From assembly GCF_036417845.1 (NCBI RefSeq), contig NC_089978.1, forward strand, positions 162,437,962 through 162,501,961: DNA of 64,000 nt, in the 5' to 3' direction. Positions within the stretch are counted from its first letter, which is position 1; each line of letters begins with the position of its first letter. Position numbers and translations under genes: made by a program. This DNA is from Apteryx mantelli. Taxonomy: Eukaryota > Chordata > Aves > Apterygiformes > Apterygidae. Of this stretch, positions 1-13,512 are shown piece by piece. The notes beneath the pieces are model-generated. The model was given only the letters and a program-made list of their open reading frames with translations. It searched no databases and was not told the origin of the DNA.

Positions 1-3000
1 TCCCTACAGACTTCTTCTAATTCAAAAGTCCTCAGTAGGCACTTCATCAGCTTTCTCCATGCACCTACCTCTCCAAGCACCCAGTCAACCCTCATTCTCC
101 AGAGTTTAATAACCTCTCACAACACTGTACTCCTTTAATACTGTTGCTAAACCCATGCAAACTCCAGCAAAGCAGAACTAATAGATTCTTCCTGGACTTT
201 TGGAGATATCCACCACACCCTGCCAGTGTGAGTCAGCTAATTGATTCCCCAGGTGGGCCCAATGCTCATCAGTGATGCTTGGCAGCAATCAGTTTTTAAA
301 TGTGGAAAACATAAAACTGAAAATCCCATTATAGGAACAACTTCAAGGGCTGGTTCTTACATGGCAGGTTTCAAAAGCAAAAGGCCCAGTGCTCCAGAAC
401 CTGGGAGCCTTGAAATGGGAAAACAATACTGCAAGTTGTAAAAACAGAACTGAGTCCAGATATTAAACCATGGTACTGGGTTATCTCAAAGCCAGTACTA
501 AGTGCTGCAAGCCTGGTTCCTCACATCTAAGCCTGAAATTGGAGCTCTGACTGCTGAAATCAGGCCATGTTTGATTACCTCGCACCTTCTGGACTTCTAA
601 AGTTTTCAAATCTCAGTAAACAAGCTCTGAGTTTTGAAACTGGAAATCCAGGCTCCCAAAGCCGTGGTGTGAGAAATGAGTGACAGTGCCCCTCCTTTCC
701 ACAGCTGACACTTAAAGAGTTTCCTGGCAGTAGGGTGACATGTATGTTCCCATACCCTCACCTAGACACCGCTGAGCTTCCCATCAGTATGAGAGTACTC
801 AGGAACTGGCAGAGGAGAGGTATGCGGGACAATAGGAAATAATGAGTTTCTAGGATGGGGAAGTTTGGGATTTGCTGCTTCTCTCAGTCCAGACTCTAAA
901 GTGTCCTAGAGCAGCCTCTTGAACCTCAAAGGAAATGAATCAGTCCCCAAGGGTTTAAAGTTAATAACTGACTGTTACTGTAAATGTGTAACTAGCACAC
1001 AACTTCTATTAAAAGCCTGGCTTTCTCTTCCTGGCTCTTGTGATCCTGGTTCCTTGAGCTGGATCAATTACGAGGTTAATAGCTCTGTCATAGGCCTATA
1101 ATCACTCACCCTGTGCTTTAAAAACTACTGCAGGTCCTAAACAGTTTAAATCCTTCAGGCGCTTTGCAGTCCAAATTACTTCTCACCCCACCTAAGCAAG
1201 ATGGTTCACCAAGAGAGAACTTGTGACACAGGAGGTAGCACTTGCCAAATGATCGGCTAGGCTTCTTAAAGGAGTAGTAAACCCTCAGCTTTTAGAAATA
1301 AAGTATTTCAAGGTGCATTACCAAAAACTAACTGAAAACACTTCTGCTGCCAGGCTGCAGCTGTCAACACATCTGTCAAGGGGAGCACGAAGTTATTGGT
1401 AGCTCCAAAGCAGGAATGACTGTTTTTACATTCACTGTTCTCTCTCATTTACTTGCATTGACCTTCCATTGAAAGGAAAACATCTTAAGAACTATAAATG
1501 AAAAAGACTGAAAGAGCTATGTTAGTAGTAGTGGTAGTATTAGTAACCGATGCTTTCTCTGAGGCTGGTTTATGACATAGATTGGGTATCTCTTAGAATT
1601 AATAAAAGGCCACAAAGGACCTCCGTATAAAGTGAAGGGACAAGGTCATTTCTTGTATTTCTCTTCTGTTTTTTTTCTTTTTTTCTCCTGAAAAATGAAT
1701 AAAGCTGGTGTGTTAAACAGGAGTATGCATTGAAGTAAAATGTTTAGAGGTACATAGGTCTTTGCATTCCCAAGAAATAACCTATTCCTCAGCTGGCTAA
1801 ACTGCTTTATTTTTTCCTGACACGCTTTTGTTTCACCTTCCATGCACCAAAGATTATCATACAATAGTTGCTGGCAGAACAATGAAGGAAATTGCACAAA
1901 TGGTCTCTTAGTGCAACTGCATTAATTTCAGCAGACGTTTCCTAGGGCTGAATTGGCCTACTACCCATATACAGTAATTACAGCAGGCTTTTTGCTGTAG
2001 TTATTACTAGATATAACATGTTATTATCCTTAAGAGATGGGGAATATAGTGGAGAGAAGCAGTAATGTTTTGGGGACAGTCTGCTTGGTATAACAACAAG
2101 GAATCAGGAAGTCAGCAAACTAGTTTGTTGGCTAGAGAAAGATGGTGGGTCCTGGGAAAGGCAGGATCACAGTAGCTGGCTTTCTAAGAAGCAATAATTA
2201 GAAAAAGCCATTCAGCCAGCTCTGTGGCTGTGGGGTCTTATACAGAACAGTGTGAGGAAAACATGGCAGCTGCAGACAGAAGTTATTGTAGGGGCTTGTT
2301 CCAGCCTACTGGGACAGCAGAAAAAGGCCGAGAAACTCAGATCATGTCATTTTCAGGTGGCTGGTGCTCTCAGAGCCATGTGGGACTCCCCCCTTGCACT
2401 GGAAATCTGGAGCAAACTTGTGCTGTCAGCAGAATCCCACTTCTGTAAAACCAGGAAGAGAAAGTATCAGCACTGCACAGGGCTGCTGACTGCAGTGGAC
2501 CTAACTTTGGGAGCCCCTGGAAGAACAGGATGGCCACATCGGGTGAAGGAGTCTCCATGCTCAGCACTGAGGGATGGGTAGTGCTTTCAAAGAAAATGTA
2601 TGTCACACCCACTGCATTATTTGAAAGGATCATTTTGCAGTGGAAGGGAAGTTCCAGCTCCTTCAAAGTTGGAGGGTTTCTGTCATTGACATCAGTGCAG
2701 CCAAAATCACTGGAGTGGAAACAGAGTCCACTTACTGCTTTAGGGTGCTCTGCATCAGAGGCTATGTTCCAGACAGGCATGGATGGACTTCAGTTTCTTT
2801 CTTTTACTAGATTTCAAAATGTCAGGGCAGGGCTTTTTTTCCATTAGAATGCCCATCACCTAGATTGTCCCACATGCTTGGGACCTACTGCAGGCAGTTA
2901 TGTTATTTATCTTTCTCTCCACTTGCTTTTCCATCTTGTTTTCAACAGAAGCTGACTGATAGTCTCCAGCTTCTGTCTTTTCCCTTCCCTTCTTCTTCAA

Positions 3001-4919
3001 CTACCTGGAGTTTAGATGCTTCTGTTGCAATGGCTGTGCTATCACAAAAAGAAAAACCTCTTTCACAGTCTTCAGAGGACTCAGGGTCCTGCTGGGAACA
3101 GTAGCATTCTAGACCCGTAGGGACAGAGTGGATTTCATCCCACAAAAAAGGACAGTGAGGGCTGTCCCAAAAAAGAGCCTGGGGAGAGCCAGGGAAGTTC
3201 TCAGGCACCTTTTAATTCAATGTTGTTTACCTAATGCCAACCTTCTATTGCTTCTTTCAGGATTTAATAAGCAGCTGAAATATAGTGACTGGATTAGTTT
3301 TGCACATTTAGTTGCTGAGTCAAAGAATTATGACTTTAATACAGGAGAAATTGTATCCATCCTGGACTGCTTTGAATGTTATATTTGGATGAATAAGTAC
3401 ATGCACGCTCCTCATATATCCTTGTGGAAAAAGCAGTAAATGACTTCATTAAGCAATGAGACTATTTAGGAGAAATACAACACATGGCTTGTGTAGGTAA
3501 AAAGTATTCTGCTCATGTTGCTCTCTTATTTCATGCCCTCTCCAGTGTAAAGAAATTTTTGATCAACACACTTTCTGGATTGTACTTTAGTGCTTTGCTT
3601 TTCCCTCCATCCTCAGAAGTGGTGGTGCAGGAGGCTGCGAGAAGAGATGGAGCATGTTAAAGTCAAAGCAAGGTTGCTGCTTGGCTCAAGTGAGTCTCTG
3701 CTCTTGCAAGGCCCTGAGTGGAGGCAAAGGGACACAAATTTAGAAATAGAGCTGGTTGAGCATTTCTTCTTTACTGCATTTTCCATCTTTTTTTTTTTAA
3801 TTTTAGAAGAATTTGTCATCCAAAATTGCTTTGTGTGTATATATTGAGATATTTCAGCACTGGCAAGAAGACAGGGCCCTCCGCAAAAACAGGATTAAGT
3901 CCTTCCAGACTACAAGGAAGCCCAAGAAAAATTTTATCCTGTCATGTTTGTGTTTGCAGTAAAACTGGGAAATCCCCACCACCACCACCTTTTTTCTATG
4001 TGTGCCACACAGTGAAAGCTATGCTTTGAAGCTCTGAAGTGTAGCCTAAAGCATTAGAAAAAACAAAAGCAAATACAAAACAAAACCCAAACCCTATTTT
4101 CTTAGAGATGAAAACACAGCACCCAAACAAATCGATCTCTTTGTTCAGAAGTTCCCTGTGTAACAGTTCCCCATGGATGAACTGGGACAATGCTGCCCTT
4201 TCATTTCGCAGGACTTTGGTGGAAACCCCTGAGTGCTGGCAGAACACTCAGGTACTTCGGCCAGAAGCTGCCCATTGTCAGGACACAATAGACAGTTTTG
4301 CATAAGTTAACACTGGCCACGCACTGGCTGATCAAGATTGAAGAGCTGTCCAGAAGTGATCCATCAGTGCACAGAATTAGACAAAGATTATGGGCCAGAT
4401 CTTGGCATCTCTTCAAGTTGCTTGCAACTGGAAAGTTGATCTAAAGCCAGAAGAGTACTGAGAGGTGCTTTGCTGATGTCATTTGTTCAATGTTACCTGA
4501 CAGCCCTGATCAGGGGATGAGAAGGCTGGGAGTTTTCTGGAGGCGAGATGTGGTTCAACCACTTTTTTGAGGGGAATTCGGAGATCATGGGCCAAAAAAG
4601 TGCTCCGTCAGGCTGTCTTCCATCCAAGATAAAGTGGACCTCATCCTAAATTATGCCAGAAACCAAACATGTAAAAATTTGATGTTCTTTCCCTCTCTTT
4701 CTCATGTCTCATGAAGTTTGCTAAATTTTTTCTGCAGTCTCAGAGCTTTTTTTTCTGCACTTCGCGTAGCAGCGCTGTTATTTCCCAGGGCCTTTGTAGT
4801 TCTAAGTATCTTAAATATAAGACTTCTTAAGCAGAAGAAAACATGTTCTTCTATAATTATGTATCCTTGCACAATATTGGATGGCAATAAAGATTTCATA
4901 ATATTTGTTTACTTATAGT

Positions 4920-4956
4920 GTAATATCATTAGTTAATATCATCAGTTAATATCATC
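4920..4956. repeat. Short tandem repeat, about 13 bp unit, nearly three copies
   Basis: The unit AGTTAATATCATC occurs in two full copies preceded by a diverged partial copy (TAATATCATT). Confidence 0.8.
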
Positions 4957-5904
4957 CAAAGACACTGATAGTAGGCTTCTTTTGGTAATGCTTAAGTCTA
5001 AAAAGGGATTAAGCGCTTTCTTGTAGGTGTTTGCCTTGCAGCTCAGGGTTGAGCTGATTTTGCTTATGTTTCTTAGTGTCCTCTGTCACTTTTCCCTAAT
5101 CAGTGACTTACCCTTTTCTGGCATTGCTATTTTGTGTAGTTAGCTACCAGCACAATCCAGTTACTCTGGCACTTGCTCTTTATATAAAGAAGAAAGCAGT
5201 TCCTTTAATGTTTATACTGTCTCTCCAATGGCTATTTTTTGTCCTGTAGACATATTTATTTAAAGAATACAAAAATGCTTGGAATCCCCTTACCTGTAAA
5301 TATGAATATATATATTTTTTTCTTTTTGGCATCCCCTGCAGATTCTGCACTGGAAGCATTCTCTCAGATTAATTGGATTCTTGTCAAGAAACCTTCCAAA
5401 ATTAATGCACTATCAGACTAATATCATAGTTACATTTCAGCATCCTTTGAGTGATACAGGCCCCCCCATATCAAGTCCATATGGAACATTGCAGTGAAAG
5501 CCATCTTTGTCCATGAGTGCCTGATTACAGTACAGTAAGAGACAGGTGGAGATCTTGGGCTAGTGTCAGTGTGAGAGCTGAGTCCAGTGAGCAGGTAAAA
5601 ACTCAAGATCAGAGGAAATCAAAGTATGTGTGGAAGCCTGAGCTGAGCTTGAATGGCAAATGGTAGCCTAAGGAAAGTTGGCAAGAACAGCCTTTGATAT
5701 CAGATCACGTTTGGTTGCTGGCTCTGGGGAAAGGTTAGTGTCTCCTCTGCTGAAAATGGCCTGAGCTTGACTTGTGAGGCCTCAGCATAGCACTGAAAGG
5801 GAGAGCAGCCTCTTGTCTCATGCTAAGGCTGATAATAGACCAGGTCATTGTCTGCAGGGAGGATTGCCTCTAAGGTAATGACTCTGAGCTTGGCTTATTG
5901 ACTA

Positions 5905-6165
5905 GTGCTTGTATGGGTCTGGCCTTAGCACTAGTAGGGACCATGTGTCTGGGCCATGGTTAAGGTGGGAGCTCTCTTGGACTATCGAACTGTGGTCAAA
6001 TTCAGTGGTATACTGTGGGCCTAGCCTGCAGATGGGATGTGCGTCCAGGCCACTGGTCTGGCCTATGGTTCTGGCTGGCTATGGTGACTATATTTGTGTT
6101 AAGGTCTGGGCCTTACCTGAGAAGAGGATGGGAACCCTCACATGGACTCTGGCTGTGACTTGGTG
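5905..6165. repeat. Degenerate motif-rich stretch (GGTCTGGCC-like words)
   Basis: Variants of GGTCTGGCC/TCTGGGCC recur (near 5917, 5947, 6055, 6103) in a G/T-rich stretch that differs from its AT-rich surroundings. This may be a decayed minisatellite or part of an unrecognised repeat. There is no clear period. Confidence 0.35.
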
Positions 6166-8200
6166 GACCTAGTTAATGGCTCTTTCGCAGTGCTGGAGTT
6201 GGACTTAGGTCATGAGCGTGGATGTCAGCAAGAATATAAAACTTTAAGAAGGGATATCTTTAAAGGTAGAGTGTAAAAAAAAAGATGAAAACGTTTCTTT
6301 ATGATGGGTAAAATAATGTCCCAGGCTTGCCTCCCCCACTCTTTTTCTGTAAAATGGTTGAAATTGATGGGCTGACTCTGTCTGGAATATATTCAGCCCC
6401 ACCATGGAAAACAGCAGCTTAAAGAATTTGTCAAAGTTCAAAGCAACAGAAAACAGTCAGATAAGAAAGTCCAGAAACCTTGACTATAGCTATTGCTTCC
6501 TGCACAGCCTATAATTAGATACCAGGGTAGTACCTTGTATATACTTAAGATACAAGCTGGAATATCTTTTCCCAACTCTTCTGTCTCTGCATTCACATCT
6601 GTGCTCTTTGTGCTGTTCCTAGTCAGCTTTCTGATAAAGCAATATATCTATGATTGATCTTTGCTAGGAATCACTGTGAAAAATGTTTTCTACAAAACAA
6701 AATGCTATTGATTTTTCTCCAAATAAGTGCTGAGAACAGTAAGGTTTAATTTCCTGCCTCTCCATTTTTCTAACTTCTCTTGTTAACCTCAATTTATTTT
6801 CTCACCTCAGCCTGTAAGAGAACTTTGCAAATCAGTGTCATTTCAACATTTATTTTTCATTCTGAGGCCTGGTTTGTGAAAATATCAAGGCAGATACTCT
6901 ATGTTCTTAAAAAAAGATGACCCTTATTTAGATGTGTAAATGCACTCAGAAGCTTGACTTTAAGCAGTTGTTTTTGGATACCTTGGCCCTAGCAAAGTGC
7001 TGCTCAGACGATGTTGCTCATCTGAGTGGTGCTGATCATTGTGTTTTTCAGAAGTCAAGAAACACATCCAGTAGTTAGTGGCACATTTTCAGTCTTGCTT
7101 TTTAAACACTCAATGGGGAAGTCCCAGAAGGTGTGTGGTTGGCAAAGGTGGCTCGTGTGCACACCTCACATTGTCCTTGGTACTGCATTTATAGATGAGG
7201 ACAAGGGGAAAGTGTGGCAGAAACATGCTTATATCTGTCAATCCTCAACAAGGATACAGCCCTAAAGTACCTTGGGCATTTGATACAAGAAGTGACACAA
7301 TATGATGTTTGCAAGAGCTAAAAATGGCATCCAGGCTCACACACCACAGCTCAGGAGAGGTAGAGGGAAAGCTGTGGTGACTGGGTGGACTTGGGCACCT
7401 TTCCGTCCTTGCTCTACATTCACATCAGCTTTGCCATGTCCATTCCTAGAAGTTATTTAATTTAGTCTGCGGCACAGAATCACGGTTCTGTTCCCCAATG
7501 AAAACATTTACAGAGCTCCGGCGCTAACCTGGTTTTGTTACAGTGGCCAGGGACACTCTGGAATTGCAGCGCAAGCGTGTGCCTCCCTCTACTCCTGGTC
7601 ACAGGGCATTACACCACCCTCCTTGATTTTACTTGCCTGTAGCGAAATACTAAGTTTAGCCTATCAAATATATCACCAGGAATGGTTTTCATTTGAATTC
7701 AAGACTGATAAAAGATGAGTTCATTAGCTTCAGATACACTTAAAAGATAGCAGACAAGAGGTGAAGTCTTGATCTTGGTCTTTCCATCTCACTGTTAGCC
7801 TCCCTAACAAAAAAAGGTGTGTTTCTTCTAAAAACCTTACCAAAAGTTCCCTACCAGCCATGTACATCTAATGAATTACTGCACGTGAACATATGTTTAA
7901 CTTAAATTTCTCTAAATACTGCCCAAAGCTAAAATATATGGAATTTAATGCAGGTGCCCATGAAGCATCAACAAAACCCCAAAATTTTAGATTGCATACT
8001 CATTTGGGGGGAAAAAAAAAAGAGCTTCTTTTAGTGTCTACTAGAAGATTTAGTCAAATGGGGAAAGACAGAGTTAAAAAGGCCAGAAACACTGGCCTGT
8101 TATTTCTTGCTGTTACATTTTAATGAACTTTTTATAAGTGTTAATGGAAGTTTCTTATTTCTTCTCACACAAAGTCCTCAATGTATTTGCAGTTGTGCTT

Positions 8201-11128
8201 TCTCTACTCTTTTCTTTGTTATATGAGTTTCTCTTTTCCAGGATAAGGCTGGGTGAAGGATGTGAAATATTGTTAATTATCAGCTTTTACTACTGAGACT
8301 GGAGTCAGTCTCTTCTTGGGAGCATTTACAATCCAGGGCCAGCATCCTGTATACATTAATGCTGAGGAGAGGTTATAGGCATGTAAGTAACTACTTTATC
8401 CTCTTCAGTCATTACTGAGAGCTGTCCCTGTGCAAGTGCATACGACAAATCCACACTGCACAAGATAACCCTGGCTTTACACACACCCCACCTGCCCTTA
8501 CAGTGCTCCCACAAGGATGCTATCGAATTTTTCCTGTCTCACTGCTCTGCCCCTTTCACAACCCCAGTTACTACTATGCTGTCTCACATTAGGAAACCTA
8601 ACCACATTCTGCCATCCACACTGCTCTCACTGCTTTAGCATGCTGCCCCAGGCAGATATTCACAAGAGCAAAAGACAAGGCACATAGCCATGGAGGGAGT
8701 CCATGATCTTCTGCAATTGTTACGAGTGTTGTTTCATCATTTACCTAACCAGGTGACTGCAAATGGGACACACTGCTGATGTGCAGGACTCTTGCCTCCT
8801 TAAGATCTCTATGGTAATCACTTGTCCATGCACGACAACTGAGTTTTGTCTTCTTGCCATATGACACTGGCACTGAGGGTGCCTACTTTCACTGCAATGC
8901 TGCTTACCCTCCATTGCCATGGTGTCTGTATCCTTCTTTGATGAGACAAGCATTCACAAGGAAGTCTCACCAGGTGACTCATGAGTCAGGTGGCTCACAG
9001 ACCACTGCCAGTGATTGCAAAACCACCTTGACGCCAGCTTGGAGAAAGCTGCCAGAATCACTGTGACCTTCCACTCACTTCACAAGCTACACAAGCAGAG
9101 CAGGAGCCCTGTCAGACCAAGGGACAGCCCAAGACCAGACATCTGAGGAGTCTTTGTCATCCTGCAGCTGATGTTGGGTGCAGTCTTGGTGGATGTGGCT
9201 CTGGGCAGGAAGAACCGTACCTGATACCCCCAGCTCACGTAAGTGAGCAACTATGCCTATGCTCTGATGCTGAGCGCTGCAGCTGCTAAGACCTCTACCT
9301 CCTCCCAGTCTTAGGACGCTCCACTCCTCCCTTTCCAAATCATCTTCCAAATCCTTCCCTTCCCTCCTTCAGGCAATCTTCCCTTCTGCTCTGCACTTTC
9401 CCACTCTGTCTGCCATAGCAAGCTGTATCCTCTGTTGCCATAGTAGCAAGTAGCAAGCAGCAGATTAGCCATGCTGATCAGCCCATGCTGGAGGTCAGAG
9501 TGCTCCATTTGAGAGGAAAAAAAGACCTAAAACACTTGCTTTTTTATGGGTATTTCATTACCTTCTATAATAGGGGAGAAAATTGGTGCTGGTAATCTTC
9601 CTCCACACCACCACCATCACTCAGAAAACTCATTTTCCAGGGACAGTCAGAAAACTCTGCTTACAGGGACATATGGCTGCCTTTAGTGGTATTCTGACTG
9701 GAAGACTTCCCCATAAGAATATGTGCCAGGAGGAAAAGGATCCCATGCAAGTTCCTCCTACAGATATGCATACACATTGGCCGGTCATCCCTGCCTAGGC
9801 TTCCTCTAATCTTCATGCTGCAGCCATCATTTATGTCCATGAGGGATGCATCAGCTAGGAGATAGCAGAGAAATCAACAGGTGTGTCAGTAGCCAGCAGA
9901 AACTGAAGCAGGGAGATGGATAGGAAAACATCTCAAATATCAAGATTTGCCCAGAGACTGACTCCCCAACTGACCTCTTCCTTTTGTGGCTATGCTGACC
10001 CAAGAACCAGGTCCCCTTGCCTTGCCCTCTATTCTGTCTGCATCTGTGCCAAGAAAGATGACTTAGTTACTTGCATGCTCTCGTTCTGTCTCCCATAAAA
10101 GATTAACCCAAACTGATAGAAGTGCAACCACCCACAGAAAGGGCTTGTGTCAATGCTACTGTACCTTCTGAGATGTCTATAAAACAATGTAGGCAAGACT
10201 TCTCACTTCATATATGCTGAACTGGAAAAGAAAATAAGCTAAAGATCCCAAAAGAGAGCTCTGCAATGCATAAATATCCTGCAAAGGGCCAAGATGGCCC
10301 TGGATGTCTTGCAGCTCTTCCACCTCCCTCATTTACCACTGCTGGGTCAACCACTACCCCTGCTGAGGGAGCCTCACCTGGGCATCCTGTCAGGTGAAAG
10401 CTCCCCGGTGTCCCCATTCTCAGGGCCTCAGGAGCCAACACAGATGACTAATGTGCCAGTCTGGCCATCTGGAGAGGCAAAGATATAACAGCAGTTGAGG
10501 TGGACAGCCATGCGACGGGACGCCATGGACTCCCTTAGGTAGCTGAGAGTGAATTTGAGCATGTGTGCCAGACCTGCCTGGTACTCCTCTTCCCGCCTGC
10601 TGCCCTCACCCAGGATTTGCTGCAATATCACCCTCCTCCTCCCTGAGGCTGGGAAAAGCAGTGCTCTGCCCATATGTTTTTGCTGCAGACAAGATCCTCT
10701 GTGCCCTGGTGAAAATAACTGAGGCCTGCAGCTCCCATCCTACACACTCTGGGGGCATAGTGCCCTTCACTGGCTTCTCCTCCTCCTCCTCCTCCTCCAA
10801 GGGGCTGCAGGAACCAGCAGTGCCGACTCTGCGAAGCAGTTGTGGGACAAGGCTGATCCTGAGATGGGCTGTGATCAGACAGATGGGAAAGGCTGCCATT
10901 GACCTCAGTACAACACACATTAGGCACTTTCTTCTGAATACTGTGGGCACTTAAGAACTCACTTTGGATAATGTAGGCTTGGTAAAGAGCATTTAACCAA
11001 CTGATCAAGTGGTACTACTTGTTGGCTGAAAGCTATCACATGGGACAAAATGATACAGTCCTAGCACTTCTTTTTCAATGTATCTTCCTCACTTGAGTGT
11101 GGGTTGTCATCTCCCTCCTCTATCACTC
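8201..11128. other. Intergenic, GC-richer block with overlapping open frames, no gene recognised
   Basis: Compared with flanks this block is richer in GC and in open frames on both strands (for example 10606-11008 minus and 10565-10954 plus). A TCC/GGA run at 10778-10798 makes poly-Glu or poly-Ser frames. No family was recognised. It adjoins a retroelement remnant at 11.1 kb, so decayed transposon sequence is plausible. Confidence 0.45.
10778..10798. repeat. (TCC)7 microsatellite
   Basis: Seven consecutive TCC units on the plus strand. Confidence 0.9.
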
Positions 11129-11234
11129 CTAGTTTAAGTCTCTCCCCACCAGGTTGGCCAGCTTGTTGGCAAAGATGCTTTTGCCCCACTTGGTCAGGTG
11201 GATCTGTCAGTCCTTGATCCTCAGAGAGGGTTCC
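11129..11234 (-). mobile_element. CR1-type LINE ORF1 remnant, C-terminus of SGNH/esterase-like domain
   Basis: The minus strand reads GTLSEDQGL, then after a small deletion and frame change IHLTKWGKSIFANKLANLV and GRDLN followed by TAG. This matches the end of the esterase-like ORF1 product that I associate with CR1 elements in birds and reptiles (GTLFEDQ...GIHLTKRGKRIFANKLANLV). The IHL segment holds the usual C-terminal His of the SGNH fold. Only about 35 residues survive. Neither the N-terminal half of the esterase nor an adjoining ORF2 could be traced, so this is an internal fragment, not a working gene. Confidence 0.75.
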
Positions 11235-11250
11235 CTATGTAAGTAAATTA

Positions 11251-13330
11251 TCATATTGATGTCTCAGTTGTCCCACCACAAAATAGAGGTGACAATGATT
11301 CTCTTCTTCCCAGTGTGGCTGCAACAGTAAAGGCGTGAAAGACTGTGAAGCACCTGGATGCAGGAGCAATGGTGGGGTGTGGGGCAGAAGTCTACAATGA
11401 TAGATGCTGATGGAAGTGGTGTTGATGGGGTACATCTCCTGTGATGATGCAGTCATGGTGCTGCCCTGTAGGGGGCGGTTAGGTACACCCCAAAAAACTT
11501 CTGATGCCACTTCCAGCATGCGGTATCTGTGACATGGCTTTTGTTGGAGCACCATTGCTAGGCTCTGGGCATGGCTGTTTTGATGAAATGAATTCATACA
11601 TCACCATCTTGCTGGAGTTTAATTGACATAAGGGAACGGAACAGAACATGGAAGAAATCTGTGCTGCAGAGTGAGCTGAAGATATATGGGGCCTACTTAC
11701 AAGCTCAGGTGAAAAATGGGAGAATAATGGCACCTATTTTGCAAGGTATTTGACTTATGGGCCTATAACTCTTAAAATCTTGGCAAACGTGCTCCAGAAT
11801 GACTTGAAAATATGAGAAATTTACTGCGCACTAAGCATTCTCCTCCTTATAGAAAGCAGGGGGCCTTCTTTCTCTCTTTTCCTCCCCCCTCCTGCCATTC
11901 ATCACCAAGTAGAGAAAAATCAGAAGTTCCAAAGCATATAGGTAGAAATATGATTCTAACACCAGGTTTTACACCTCAATCTACTCCTTATTTCAGCAAA
12001 GGGTGCTTTACATTATCAGCCTGTCAGTCCAATTTACGTGATGGAAGAGGTAAAGAGTGGGGGAACAGACAGGATGTCAAGAAAGGTCTGTTTCAGAAGA
12101 TGTGTCAGAGAGGAATGTTTTTCACAGAGCGGTTTGCATCTGCTGGTTGGGGGGGTGAGGTGACACAACATTCATATTATTCATGCTGGACAAAACCATA
12201 GGACATGCAGCCCAGCTGCTTTTGCTGCTGCTGCTACTACCACTGCCTTGTCAGAGTCGATTCAAACACTGTCCTGTGCCCCAGAGATGGTACCCAACCA
12301 AACTGTCCTGGTCTAGAGAGGAGAAAAATCATGGCTAGGGCAAAAGGAAAGGTTTATGCTCTTGGAGACAGCCAGGGAAATGGGTCTGAGAAAAGATCTG
12401 CAAGGCCTTTTAGAGATGGAAAGAGTATAGAAGCATACAGAAGAAGATAGAAGTAAAAGTATGATGTGAGGTCACAATCTTTAGTGTGGGCTTGAAACCT
12501 GGTGTTGGCACCTTTCTTTACCAGGGGCCCAGTGCTGAGGAACCCAGGATGAGCTCTCTGTCTCATTGAAAGGGACAGGAACAGAGCAAAAAGGCTAATG
12601 AGTGCAGGCAGCCTAAAGATTTTGTTTGCTTAAAATTCATCAAGTATTTTGCCTGTATAGAGCTGAAGGACTATGCAGCTTCAGTCTGGACTTTTTTTTA
12701 ATAATCATTATTTCTTGCCTTGGAAGGGGAGGCTTTTATAGTTTGACAGAAGATATAAAGCATTCTACCAGAAAACAAGCGAGGCATGAATTGCGATAAG
12801 AACAAGGGGAGTTCTGTTTACCAGGCAGGACGAAAGGATAAGTAATTAGCTTACCAACAGATACTGCTCTATCAAAAGGGAACATGATGCATAGAGGACC
12901 TTTACTGATGGACACATAAGAAACTATTTCAAGGAGATCAAATTTAAGCTCAGCTAACAAGAATTCCATAACACTCTGTTACTAGCACTTCAGATAGATA
13001 GCTCTCAGAGAAGACCTCACTTGCAGTATCCAAACTGTTCCAGTCTATTTTATTGTTCGCAAAGTGTTCATGAACCTTTGCAGGGAACCCCAGGCTGACT
13101 AGGTGCTGCTACTGGTTAATGAGCATCTCGTTCAGGATTACTGTAGTTGAGAGGTGGTCTTAGGCCTTCAAATGGTGTGCTCCTATTTCACATAGATTCA
13201 ATAGGACAATCACAAATGCAATTCTGTGATCTTAAAAGGGACTTTTTTATCTAAAAAGAAGTGTGGATGAAGGTCAAAGCACAGGTCAGGATGTGGAAGT
13301 TAGAGACTGTCATTTCTGATCCAACAACAG
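11251..13330. other. Intergenic, nothing recognised
   Basis: Short overlapping frames only. The part up to about 11500 may be more of the 11.1 kb retroelement, but no clear protein match could be read. Confidence 0.55.
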
Positions 13331-13512
13331 CATCCTGTGTGACTCTAAGTAAAGCATGATCTCTGCATGTATTCATTTCAAAAGCTGAAATAATGGTAAT
13401 AGTTACTTACTTCAGAAGGCTGCTGTGATGCCTAATCTCAAAAGTGTTTATAAAACACTATCAAATTCTTGGGCAGAAGACATCAGAGAAATGCAAAATA
13501 TTATTTATAATT
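13331..13512 (+). mobile_element. MIR-like SINE fragment
   Basis: The pattern follows the MIR consensus in order: CTGTGTGACTCTAAGTAA, a CTGAAATAATGGTAATAG region (consensus TGTAAAATGGGGATAATA), TACTTAC, GGCTGCTGTGATGCCTAAT, then GCAAAATATTATTTAT at the 3' end. It is strongly diverged, so the copy is old. Confidence 0.65.

Larger units (their letters stand above)
1..8200. other. Intergenic, no gene recognised
   Basis: All open frames are short (at most 136 codons), overlap on both strands, and show no protein family I recognise. The region is AT-rich unique-looking DNA with a small tandem repeat near 4.9 kb and a motif-rich stretch near 5.9-6.2 kb, listed separately. Confidence 0.7.

Noticed and set aside
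2224..3208. Group of open frames up to 136 codons on both strands
   Set aside because: No domain, no exon-like borders and no agreement between frames.
7190..7240. TTTATAGATGAGGACAAGG-like word resembling reversed MIR
   Set aside because: Too short and the neighbouring consensus segments are missing.
10565..11008. Overlapping plus and minus open frames of 114-129 codons
   Set aside because: Openness is helped by a TCC/GGA microsatellite. No family was recognised, and an attempt to read a Harbinger or CR1 ORF2 protein in them failed.
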